Shown piece by piece: positions 32,602 through 40,600 of a stretch of 64,000 bases of DNA. The DNA comes from Nostoc sp. TCL26-01 (lineage in GTDB: Bacteria; Cyanobacteriota; Cyanobacteriia; Cyanobacteriales; Nostocaceae). Position numbers and translations under genes: made by a program. The notes under the pieces were generated by a model that saw only the letters and a list, made by a program, of their open reading frames with translations, ran no database searches and was not told the DNA's origin. Positions within the stretch are counted from its first letter, which is position 1. Each line of letters starts with the position of its first letter. Where the stretch lies: assembly GCF_013393945.1 (NCBI RefSeq), contig NZ_CP040297.1:4248001-4312000 (forward strand), in the 5' to 3' direction.

Positions 32602-33013
32602 TACTGGCTTTTTTGTAGCGATCGCCAGTCCGAATGATCAATTTCATCACCTTGCTATTATAGCTCTTGAAGCGATCAACGAACCCATTATCACTACCTA
32701 TCCAGTTATTACTGAAACTTGCTATCTTTTACTTAGAGAAACAGGTAGTAAAGCACCACCGAAGTTTTTGAGAAACTTTATCGAAAGTGAAGACTTGACG
32801 ATTTTTAACTTGGAAACAGTTCATCTCCAAAGAATTGTAGAGTTGATGGAAACCTATGCTGATATACCGATGGACTTTGCCGATGCTTCTCTAGTAATGC
32901 TGGCAGAACATTTTGAGGAAAAGCGAATCTTAACCAGTGACAGGCGCGACTTTTCTATTTATCGCTGGCAGAATAACCGTCCATTCACGAATTTAATGCT
33001 TCCAGGTAGCTAA
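32588..33013 (+). CDS. VapC-like PIN-domain toxin
   Basis: The start MILADTGFFVAIAS at 32588 is chosen because Asp5 of the PIN active site lies there; the open frame upstream (to 32492) overlaps the antitoxin and has no PIN features. The acidic catalytic residues are all present: Asp5, Glu43 (ITETCYLLL), Asp96/Asp99 (MDFADASLV) and Asp118 (LTSDRRDF). PIN toxins cleave RNA, often tRNA or rRNA loops. It overlaps the antitoxin gene and precedes the P450 gene by 14 bp. Confidence 0.85.
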   Translation: MILADTGFFVAIASPNDQFHHLAIIALEAINEPIITTYPVITETCYLLLRETGSKAPPKFLRNFIESEDLTIFNLETVHLQRIVELMETYADIPMDFADASLVMLAEHFEEKRILTSDRRDFSIYRWQNNRPFTNLMLPGS

Positions 33014-33027
33014 TAAACCCCACATTT

Positions 33028-34389
33028 ATGACACTCACCTACAACCTACCCCACGGCCCAAGAGTCTCACGCTGGCGGCGACTATTCAAGTTTATTACTC
33101 AGCCTATAGAGTATGTGGAAGATTTTGCTCAAGTCTACGGTGATAACTTCACCATTTGGGGGAGTAGAGAGACTCATCTGGTGTACTTCAGTCATCCCCA
33201 AGCATTAGAGCAAATTTTTACAGCCAATGCCGACTGCTTCGAGACTGGAGGCGGAGGTAGTCAGATTTTAGAGCTTTTACTGGGTAATAACTCCTTAATT
33301 TTATTAGATGGCGATCGCCACCAGCGTCAACGTCAACTATTAACACCACCTTTTCATGGTGAACGCATGCGGGCCTATGGTCAAACTATCCGCAACATCA
33401 CTCAACAAGTCATGGATGAATGGCAAATTGGTAAACCTTTTAATATCCGCACTTCCATGCAGGAAATTACCATGCGTGTCATCTTGCGGGTAGTCTTTGG
33501 TGTCGATGAAGGGTCATTATTTCAAGAACTGCGAGAATTACTCACTGACCTATTAGACTTCATGGGTTCACCGTTAGTATCTACGACATTTTTCTTTAGT
33601 TTTTTACAAAAGGATTTAGGTGCATGGAGTCCTTGGGGTAAGATGGTGCGCCTGATTCACAGAATTGACCAATTAATTTATACTTTGATAGCCGAACGTC
33701 GCACCGAGTCGGAACAAAACCGTCAAGATATTCTCAGTTTATTAATTTCTGCCCGTTATGACGACGGACAACCAATGTCAGACGCAGAACTGCGTGATGA
33801 ATTAATGACTATGTTGGTTGCTGGACATGAAACTACTGCTTCTGCTTTAACTTGGGCTTTTTATTGGGTTGATCAATTACCAGCAGTCAGGGAAAAATTA
33901 TCAACAGAATTAGATACTATTAATACCAATACAGAACCTAATGATATTGCCAAACTGCCTTATTTAACAGCAGTTTGCCAAGAAACTTTACGCTTTTATC
34001 CAATTGTGATTAATGCTTTCTTTCGGCAAGTAAAAAAACCGATAAAAATCATGGGTTACGAACTGCCAAAAGGAACTATCATTTCACCTAGTATTTATTT
34101 AGCTCATCATCGAGAAGCAGTTTATCCACAGTCCAAACAATTCCGACCAGAACGCTTTTTAGCAAAGCAATTTTCCCCTTATGAATACTTACCCTTTGGT
34201 GGGGGAAATCGGCGCTGTATCGGACTAGCATTTGCCCAATACGAAATGAAAATTGTCTTAGCTACAATTTTGTCTCAATTTCAACTATCACTAGTTAAAA
34301 AACGCCCAGTCAAGCCAGTACGTCGTGGTTTAACCTTAGCCGCACCTGCGGGCATGAAAATGATAGTAAACACATATAAAAGCTCTTAA
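33028..34389 (+). CDS. Cytochrome P450 (CYP110-like)
   Basis: The 453-residue protein contains the P450 landmarks: I-helix AGHETTAS (about 270), K-helix ETLRFYP (ExxR), the PERF segment (FRPERFLAKQF) and the haem loop PFGGGNRRCIGLAFAQ with ligand Cys397. The absence of a membrane anchor and the layout fit soluble CYP110 enzymes of Nostocales, which oxidise long-chain or terpenoid substrates; the actual substrate is unknown. It follows the PIN toxin gene closely, with no sign of a functional link. Confidence 0.93.
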   Translation: MTLTYNLPHGPRVSRWRRLFKFITQPIEYVEDFAQVYGDNFTIWGSRETHLVYFSHPQALEQIFTANADCFETGGGGSQILELLLGNNSLILLDGDRHQRQRQLLTPPFHGERMRAYGQTIRNITQQVMDEWQIGKPFNIRTSMQEITMRVILRVVFGVDEGSLFQELRELLTDLLDFMGSPLVSTTFFFSFLQKDLGAWSPWGKMVRLIHRIDQLIYTLIAERRTESEQNRQDILSLLISARYDDGQPMSDAELRDELMTMLVAGHETTASALTWAFYWVDQLPAVREKLSTELDTINTNTEPNDIAKLPYLTAVCQETLRFYPIVINAFFRQVKKPIKIMGYELPKGTIISPSIYLAHHREAVYPQSKQFRPERFLAKQFSPYEYLPFGGGNRRCIGLAFAQYEMKIVLATILSQFQLSLVKKRPVKPVRRGLTLAAPAGMKMIVNTYKSS

Positions 34390-34407
34390 AACTGCTTTTT
34401 CTCATAA

Positions 34408-34497
34408 GATATCTCCAGAAATTAATTCTGCATTGCCCAAAATCCTTGTAGAGACGTTGCAGTGCAACGTCTCTACATTCATTTTCACCAGATGTCT
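34408..34497. repeat. Palindromic dispersed element (copy 3, complete, 90 bp)
   Basis: Left end AGATATCTCCAGAAATTAA and right end CACCAGATGTCT enclose the perfect palindrome GTAGAGACGTTGCA-G-TGCAACGTCTCTAC (34448-34476). It is the clearest copy of the family. Confidence 0.8.
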
Positions 34498-34596
34498 ATA
34501 TAATACACGTGTTAACTTCAGCCGATTTTGCCACAAGATTCGGTGAATTTAAGAAATTTGCTTTGCAACGCAGTGTCCAACCGTAGTTCAGAGGCT

Positions 34597-34659
34597 GTAG
34601 GGGCGGGTTCACAAATATGCCTCCATCATTCATGAAATACCTGGTGAACCCGCCCCTAC
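34597..34659. repeat. Inverted-repeat element GTAGGGGCGGGTTCAC (63 bp)
   Basis: GTAGGGGCGGGTTCAC (34597-34612) and GTGAACCCGCCCCTAC (34644-34659) pair perfectly. This GC-rich hairpin differs in composition from its AT-rich surroundings. From 34660 to 35004 the DNA is AT-rich and shows no gene; it holds the presumed promoter of the next gene. Confidence 0.75.
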
Positions 34660-35004
34660 CGTTTTGTGAGAAATGCTATTTGCTCTTAATCTTTCTCTAG
34701 ATAGATTTTTTATTTTATAGAAATGGCGAATCTATAAAATGTACCTGTATATTTTGTATCAAAATTAGAGTTAAGCTACAGTTAGCATTTTTTGAGTATT
34801 TAAACACAATTAATTAACCAAAAGTAACAATAGGGAAAGTAATTATTTCTAACAATATTGAGCTTTGCGGTTCCCAGTGTGAGTAAATGGTTCCTCTTAG
34901 CCTTCCCAATTCTCCTTTTGCGCGTACTTTTTACGTATAATTAGTTCTGCTTAATCACTGAATTACAGGTAAAAGAAAACAATGATTTTTAACTCCTGTG
35001 TGTA

Positions 35005-35337
35005 ATGAATCCTAAGCAACCTGCGAGAAAATCTGCATCTAATCCGCCCTCTCAAGAGGAACAAGCACAAGAAAGCCAAAGTGAATTATTTCCCATTGTG
35101 GGGATGGGAGCTTCAGCCGGGGGATTAGAAGCATTTACACAATTATTGAGCCATTTGCCCACCGATACTGGAATGGGATTTGTGTTGATTCAGCACTTAA
35201 GTCCTGATCAAAAAAGTATGTTGACTGAAGCTGCTTTCACGGATAACGCAAATGCCTGTGGTGGAAGTCAAGAATGGTATGGTCGTCGAACCAAATCATA
35301 TCTATGTTATTCCCCCCAATGCGATGATGACTATTGA
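35005..35337 (+). CDS. CheB-like N-terminal part of a CheB/CheR hybrid kinase (before a frameshift)
   Basis: Residues 28-80 read as the CheB methylesterase start: FPIVGMGASAGGLEAFTQLL with catalytic Ser-x-Gly, and GFVLIQHLSPDQKSMLTE with His. After about position 35230 this frame becomes nonsense and stops at 35337. The homologous continuation (LLSRITQMPVVEVKNGMVV) is in the +1 frame, so one extra base lies near 35229-35237. This piece belongs with the next entry and is one gene broken by a frameshift or a sequencing error. Confidence 0.75.
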   Translation: MNPKQPARKSASNPPSQEEQAQESQSELFPIVGMGASAGGLEAFTQLLSHLPTDTGMGFVLIQHLSPDQKSMLTEAAFTDNANACGGSQEWYGRRTKSYLCYSPQCDDDY

Positions 35338-38300
35338 GCAAGGGCGGTTGAAATTGAGTCCGCGCCAGAAAACTCGCGGACAAGTGATGTCAGTTGATAC
35401 TTTCTTTATTTCCTTGGCAGAGGATCGTGCCAGCAAAGCCATTGGGGTTGTGTTGTCGGGGGGTGATGCTGATGGTTCACGGGGACTAGAAGCTATTAAG
35501 GCCGCTGGGGGTATTACCTTTGCCCAGTGTGAAGAATCAGCCAGAGTTCCTAGTATGCCAAATACAGCTGTGGCTTCTGGTCAGGTAGACTTTATTTTGA
35601 CACCAAAAGCGATCGCTGAGGAGTTAGCTAAAATTAGTCGTCATCCCTACGTCAATCACTTGACCCCAGAAAAAACAACCGAAGTACTACCAGAAGGTGG
35701 AGATGCTCTTTCCGTTATCTTTAGTCTGCTCAAGAATTTGACAGGAGTTGACTTTAACCACTATAAGCAAACCACCCTGAAGAGGCGCATCCTGCGGCGG
35801 ATGATTTTATATAAACTGGAAAGACTAGAAGATTACGTCCGTTATCTACAAGATAATCCAGCAGAAGTAAAAGCACTATATCAAGACGTGCTAATTACCG
35901 TTACTAATTTTTTCCGCGATCCCGAAGCTTTTGACGCTCTCAAAACTAAGGTATTTCCCATTATTGCTAAAGACCGTACCCCCGATTCTCCCATCCGCAT
36001 TTGGGTGGCAGGGTGTTCTACGGGTGAAGAGGCTTATTCCATTGCTATCTGCTTACTAGAATTTTTGAGCAATCAGGTAATTAGTACGCCTATCCAGATT
36101 TTTGCCACTGATATTAATGAAGTAGCAATTGAGAAAGCTAGAAGCGGCATCTACAAACAAAATCAAGTACTAGATGTCTCTCCAGAAAGATTACAGCGCT
36201 TTTTTGTGCCAGTGGAAGGAGGCTATCAGATTAGCAAGCCAGTCAGAGAATTGTGTGTTTTTGCGCGACAAAACCTGATCAGTGATCCGCCATTTTCTCG
36301 CTTAGATTTAATCAGTTGTCGTAATGTGCTAATTTATTTAGGGTCTAGTATACAGAAAAAGCTCTTACCAGTTTTCCATTATGGTTTAAAACCAACAGGG
36401 TTTTTGATGTTAGGGACATCAGAGACAGTGGGCGAGTTTACTGACTTGTTCACATTGCTTGATCGCAAGTACAAAATTTATTCCCGCAAAATGGCTCCGG
36501 CTCGTCTAGGGATTGATTTAATCGCTAGCAACTACCCTACAGAAATTCTCAACCCCCAGCCAACTGTGAGCGAAGATGCCTGGAATGATTTAGAAATGCA
36601 GAAAGAAGCTGACCGAATTGTGTTGAGTGAATATGCACCGGTCGGTGTAATTATTAACAACGATTTGGAAATAGTGCAATTTCGTGGTCAGACTAGTTTC
36701 TATCTGCAACCGCCACCAGGTAGGCCCAGCTTTAATCTGCTGAAAATGGCTAAGGAAGAATTGCGACTAGAACTGCGCACTGCCATTCACCAAGCCAAAA
36801 AGCACGAAGTATCAGTCAGAAAAGAAGCGATACCAATCAAAGACCATGATGAAGTCAGGCTCGTCAGAATTGATGTTGTGCCGTTTAAACCTCAAGGTAC
36901 ATCAGAACGCTACTTTTTGGTGATTTTTACAGACATCCTCACCACAGAAATTTCTCAGTTAGAGATAAGTAGCGGCTCTACTCGCTCTCGGCAACAAAGA
37001 CAAACCAATAAAGAGCAGGAAACTAACAAACTCAAACAAGACTTAGCCACTACTAAAGAGTATTTACAATCGATCATTGAGGAACAGCAAGCCACTAATC
37101 AAGACCTAAGAGCTGCCAACGAAGAAATTCTTTCTAGTAACGAAGAGTTACAAAGTACCAATGAGGAGCTGGAAACTGCTAAAGAAGAAATTCAGGCAAC
37201 TAATGAAGAATTAAACACCATTAACGATGAACTGCAACGTCGCAATATTGAATCAACTCAAATCAGTAACGATTTACAAAATCTCCTCAGCAGTATTAAT
37301 ATTCCCATTCTGATGTTGGGAGGTGATTTGCGGATTCGCCGCTTTACTCCCGTAGCCGAGAGAATTTTTAACCTGATTCCTACAGATGTGGGGCGACCAT
37401 TAAGTGATATCAATCACAACTTAAATATTCCTGACCTAGAACAACAGATTCTCGAAGTGATCAGCACACTCAACTTTAAAGCCCAGGAAGTTCAAGATCA
37501 AGAGCATCGTTGGTATGATTTACGCATCCGTCCCTATCGGACAATAGACAACAAAATCGATGGTGCTGTAGTTGTGTTGGTTGACATTGATGCTCTCAAA
37601 CGCAGTGCCAGACAGATTATAGAATCTAGAGATTACGCAGAAGCGATTGTGGCAACTGTGCGAGAATCCCTAGTGGTGCTGGATATAAACTTACGAGTCA
37701 TCACCGCCAATCAGTTTTTCTACGAAAAATTCCAAGTATTAGCAGAAGAAACAGAACAGCGTCTCATTTATGATATCGGCAATGGGCAATGGAATATTCC
37801 CCAGTTGCGATCGCTCCTAGAAGACATTCTTCCCTATCAAAGCCAGTTTCAAGATTTGGAAGTCGAGCATACCTTCGAGGACATCGGCTATAAAATCATG
37901 CGGCTCAATGCTCGCAAACTGTCTCACATCCACGATGCCCCTATGATTCTTTTAGTAATTGAAGATATTACTCAGCACAAGCAATTAGAAGCAGAACGCA
38001 CTCAGTTACTAATGCAAGAGCAATCAGCCCGTACAGCCGCAGAAACAGCCAACCGCGCTAAAGATGAGTTTCTATCGATTCTCTCCCACGAACTGCGGAA
38101 TCCACTTAATGCTCTGCTGGGTTGGGCAAACTTGCTAAGAACACATCAGCTGGATGAAGCTACGGTTAATCAGGGTTTAGAAGCTATTGAGCGCAGCGCC
38201 CAAGCTCAAGCCCATCTAATTAGTGACTTGTTAGATATCTCCCGCATTAGCTCTGGTAGGTTGCGTCTGGATGCCCAGCCAATTGAACTTGTGTCAATAA

Positions 38301-39217
38301 TCACAGCCGCAATCGAGGTTGTTCAACTCTCAGCAGAAGCAAAAAACATTCAAATTACATCTCGTTTAGATGCTTCCCCCACCACCATAATTGGTGATCC
38401 CATTCGCTTACAGCAGGTGATCTGGAATTTACTCTCCAATGCCATCAAATTTACCCCCACCAGTGGCAGAGTTGACATTACCCTCGAATACACTGATTTT
38501 TTCGCCCAGATTCAAGTTAGTGATACAGGTTGTGGGATCAGTGCTGACTTTCTGCCCTATATCTTTGAGCGCTTCCGACAAGCTGATGGCTCCAGAACTC
38601 GCTCCAATCCTGGCTTAGGACTAGGACTTTCGATTGTCCGCCACTTAGTAGAACTGCATGGTGGGACAGTACAAGCCCAGAGCCAAGGTGAAAGTCAAGG
38701 GGCAACTTTTACAGTCAGATTACCGCTACAAAGTATCCAAGACCAGATTTCGGTTGTGGCTACTCAACAGCCAATCATCTCAAACACCGAGACAGTAATC
38801 CCAACTGATGAGATGCCATCACTCAGAGGTCTGCGAGTATTGGTTGTGGATGATGAACCAGATATCCGTCGGTTGTTCCAACTAGTATTGGAAGACAATG
38901 GAGTTGAAGTAACCACAGTTGCATCAGCCCAAGCCGCACTATCAACACTCATCGCCAACCCCAACGGCCATGATGTACTTCTGTCCGACATCGGTTTACC
39001 AGAAGAAGACGGTTATACGTTAATTCGTCAAGTGCGATCGCTCAGTCCTGAACAGGGTGGGCAAATTCCAGCTGCTGCCCTCACTGCCTATGCTGGATAC
39101 GCCGAGTATACCGCAGCTTTAGCCGCAGGATACCAAGCCCATCTGGCTAAACCCATTACACCAGAGCAATTGTTATCTATAATTGCTTCTTTGGCTCGTT
39201 ATACCGGGAATCGGTAA
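35252..39217 (+). CDS. CheB/CheR-PAS hybrid histidine kinase, main part (after the frameshift)
   Basis: The 1321-residue frame starts in the CheB domain (VVLSGGDADGSRGL with its Asp). A CheR methyltransferase follows at about 155-415 (TNFFRDPEAF, VAGCSTGEEAYSIAI, SCRNVLIYL), then a PAS-like domain and a long coiled coil (Glu/Asn-rich, about 600-665). After two PAS domains come HisKA (FLSILSHELRNPLNALLGW, about 940), HATPase_c (GLGLGLSIVRHLVELHGG) and a C-terminal receiver (VLVVDDEPD, SDIGLPEEDG). Such proteins couple chemotaxis-like methyl enzymes to phosphorelay. The real start is at 35005 in another frame, so the first methionine here is not the natural one. Whether it is made as full protein depends on the frameshift being real. 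Confidence 0.88.
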   Translation: MPVVEVKNGMVVEPNHIYVIPPNAMMTIEQGRLKLSPRQKTRGQVMSVDTFFISLAEDRASKAIGVVLSGGDADGSRGLEAIKAAGGITFAQCEESARVPSMPNTAVASGQVDFILTPKAIAEELAKISRHPYVNHLTPEKTTEVLPEGGDALSVIFSLLKNLTGVDFNHYKQTTLKRRILRRMILYKLERLEDYVRYLQDNPAEVKALYQDVLITVTNFFRDPEAFDALKTKVFPIIAKDRTPDSPIRIWVAGCSTGEEAYSIAICLLEFLSNQVISTPIQIFATDINEVAIEKARSGIYKQNQVLDVSPERLQRFFVPVEGGYQISKPVRELCVFARQNLISDPPFSRLDLISCRNVLIYLGSSIQKKLLPVFHYGLKPTGFLMLGTSETVGEFTDLFTLLDRKYKIYSRKMAPARLGIDLIASNYPTEILNPQPTVSEDAWNDLEMQKEADRIVLSEYAPVGVIINNDLEIVQFRGQTSFYLQPPPGRPSFNLLKMAKEELRLELRTAIHQAKKHEVSVRKEAIPIKDHDEVRLVRIDVVPFKPQGTSERYFLVIFTDILTTEISQLEISSGSTRSRQQRQTNKEQETNKLKQDLATTKEYLQSIIEEQQATNQDLRAANEEILSSNEELQSTNEELETAKEEIQATNEELNTINDELQRRNIESTQISNDLQNLLSSINIPILMLGGDLRIRRFTPVAERIFNLIPTDVGRPLSDINHNLNIPDLEQQILEVISTLNFKAQEVQDQEHRWYDLRIRPYRTIDNKIDGAVVVLVDIDALKRSARQIIESRDYAEAIVATVRESLVVLDINLRVITANQFFYEKFQVLAEETEQRLIYDIGNGQWNIPQLRSLLEDILPYQSQFQDLEVEHTFEDIGYKIMRLNARKLSHIHDAPMILLVIEDITQHKQLEAERTQLLMQEQSARTAAETANRAKDEFLSILSHELRNPLNALLGWANLLRTHQLDEATVNQGLEAIERSAQAQAHLISDLLDISRISSGRLRLDAQPIELVSIITAAIEVVQLSAEAKNIQITSRLDASPTTIIGDPIRLQQVIWNLLSNAIKFTPTSGRVDITLEYTDFFAQIQVSDTGCGISADFLPYIFERFRQADGSRTRSNPGLGLGLSIVRHLVELHGGTVQAQSQGESQGATFTVRLPLQSIQDQISVVATQQPIISNTETVIPTDEMPSLRGLRVLVVDDEPDIRRLFQLVLEDNGVEVTTVASAQAALSTLIANPNGHDVLLSDIGLPEEDGYTLIRQVRSLSPEQGGQIPAAALTAYAGYAEYTAALAAGYQAHLAKPITPEQLLSIIASLARYTGNR

Positions 39218-39276
39218 AAGTAGATAATTGCATTGCAACGTCTCTACATATGAAAATACACACAATCTGGATTTAT

Positions 39277-39312
39277 TAATTACGAATTACGAATTACGAA
39301 TTACGAATTACA
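39277..39312. repeat. Heptamer array (AATTACG)
   Basis: About five AATTACG units end at 39312 and overlap the stop codon of the response regulator gene on the minus strand. Confidence 0.8.
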
Positions 39313-39688
39313 ATGTCCAACCGAGGTATGCGGCGATTTGCTCAACTAAGAGGATGGGATCGAAAGGCTTGGCGATCGCTCCGGCAACCCCTAACATTCT
39401 TAAACGAGCAGGTTCTGTAAAATCGAGTTTTGCTGTCAGTAGTATCACAGGAATAGATTGGATATTAGAGTCTGCTTTTAAACGCTGCATAAACTCTATT
39501 CCATCCATACCAGGCATCATCACATCAAGAATAATGGCATCGGGTTGTTCTCTGGCTGCCTTGGCTAAAGCTTCTTGGCCAGAACTAGCAGTGATCACTT
39601 CCCATCCCGCTATTTCTTCCAAACAAGCTTGTACAACTTCCTGCATCAAAGCTTCATCATCAACAACCAAAATACGTTTGGTTGTCAT
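39308..39688 (-). CDS. Single-domain response regulator (REC)
   Basis: ATG 39688 is chosen because GGAGGGTG lies 8 bases upstream and the protein then opens MTTKRILVVDDEALMQEV, the normal REC start. The longer frame to 39856 adds 56 residues with no domain. The phospho-acceptor Asp lies in IILDVMMPGMDG, with the Thr/Lys switch residues in LLTAKLDF and AKPFDP. CheY-like, without output domain, it could relay phosphate from the neighbouring hybrid kinases. Convergent with the CheB/CheR gene. Confidence 0.88.
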   Translation of the reverse strand: MTTKRILVVDDEALMQEVVQACLEEIAGWEVITASSGQEALAKAAREQPDAIILDVMMPGMDGIEFMQRLKADSNIQSIPVILLTAKLDFTEPARLRMLGVAGAIAKPFDPILLVEQIAAYLGWTL

Positions 39689-39953
39689 CACTTTCACCCT
39701 CCAATTTTCATACTCAATTTCCCCCAGCTCAAAATCTGCATATGCAGAACTTAAGCTGCTCAATACTGGAGAGTCTCGAAAACAATTACCTATGTTGTTT
39801 TGGTGTTGTTCTTCCCTAGTTGTGTGTACAGCAAACGTAAAGATATGCTCTGGCATTTAATCCGAATCACGACTTAATCTTAGTGTTGTCAAATTTGAAC
39901 TGGTTTTTTGATTTTAAAAAAAATAATTGAAGAAATTTTGAAGTTAGAAAAGT

Positions 39954-40334
39954 TCATAATTCCCATTGAAATGCTTGAGCGACTAAATCGAGTAATTTCA
40001 ATGGTTCAAAAGGTTTTTGAATCACCCCGGCAATTTCTAACTGAGAAAAACGCTGCAAATCAGCAGGTTGAACTTTGGCTGTCAACAGTACAACGGGAAT
40101 TTCTTGTGTGACTAAATTTTCCTGTAATTTCTGGAGTGTCTCGAAACCATTCATTTCAGGCATAGAGACATCAAGTAGAATGCCATCTGGTAACTGAGAT
40201 TCAGCAATTATTAACCCTTCCTTGCCTGATCCCGCCGTGAACACTTCCCAGTCACCCAATTCTTCTAGACAGGCTTGAATCACTTCTTGGATGGCTTCTT
40301 CGTCATCAATCACTAAAACACGCTGTCTTGGCAT
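39954..40334 (-). CDS. Single-domain response regulator (REC)
   Basis: The 126-residue product MPRQRVLVIDDEEAIQEV... has the REC acceptor Asp in ILLDVSMPEMNG, and the LLTAKVQP and QKPFEP motifs. It is similar to the gene at 39308 in size and in the ACLEEL-G-WEV segment, suggesting tandem duplication. It lies downstream of the DUF4118/PAS kinase on the same strand, separated by repeat arrays. Confidence 0.88.
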   Translation of the reverse strand: MPRQRVLVIDDEEAIQEVIQACLEELGDWEVFTAGSGKEGLIIAESQLPDGILLDVSMPEMNGFETLQKLQENLVTQEIPVVLLTAKVQPADLQRFSQLEIAGVIQKPFEPLKLLDLVAQAFQWEL

Positions 40335-40384
40335 AATTTGGAGAACAATCGGGAAAAGTTTACTATATCTGAGTGCTGAGTGCT

Positions 40385-40433
40385 GAGTGCTGAGTGCTGT
40401 TAGCGGAAGCGGGGCGTTTAGCCCGTGCTGAGT
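40385..40433. repeat. 49-bp inverted repeat, left arm
   Basis: The 49 bases starting GAGTGCTGAGTGCTGTTAGC and ending GCCCGTGCTGAGT are the exact reverse complement of 43038-43086. The arms flank the kinase gene at 40592-42931. The start of the arm is part of a GAGTGCT heptamer array (40371-40399). Confidence 0.9.
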
Positions 40434-40539
40434 GGGGGAGTGAGGAAGTGAAGGGTGTGAACAGTGAACAGTGAACGTTTATTAACTGGTAACTGATTTG
40501 GTAGGGGTGCAGAGGAGAAGAAGAAATGCTAATGCCCAC

Positions 40540-40600
40540 TGACTAATGACTATTGACCATTGACTATTGACCATTGACTATTGACTAATGACTAATTGAC
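40540..40600. repeat. STRR array overlapping the kinase stop codon
   Basis: TGACTAT/TGACCAT/TGACTAA units continue to the stop codon (TAG on the minus strand at 40592-40594) of the kinase gene. Confidence 0.8.

Noticed and set aside
39228..39860. Plus-strand frame of 210 codons opposite the response regulator
   Set aside because: The minus strand gives a textbook REC domain with ribosome site; the plus frame has no domain and begins in repeats.
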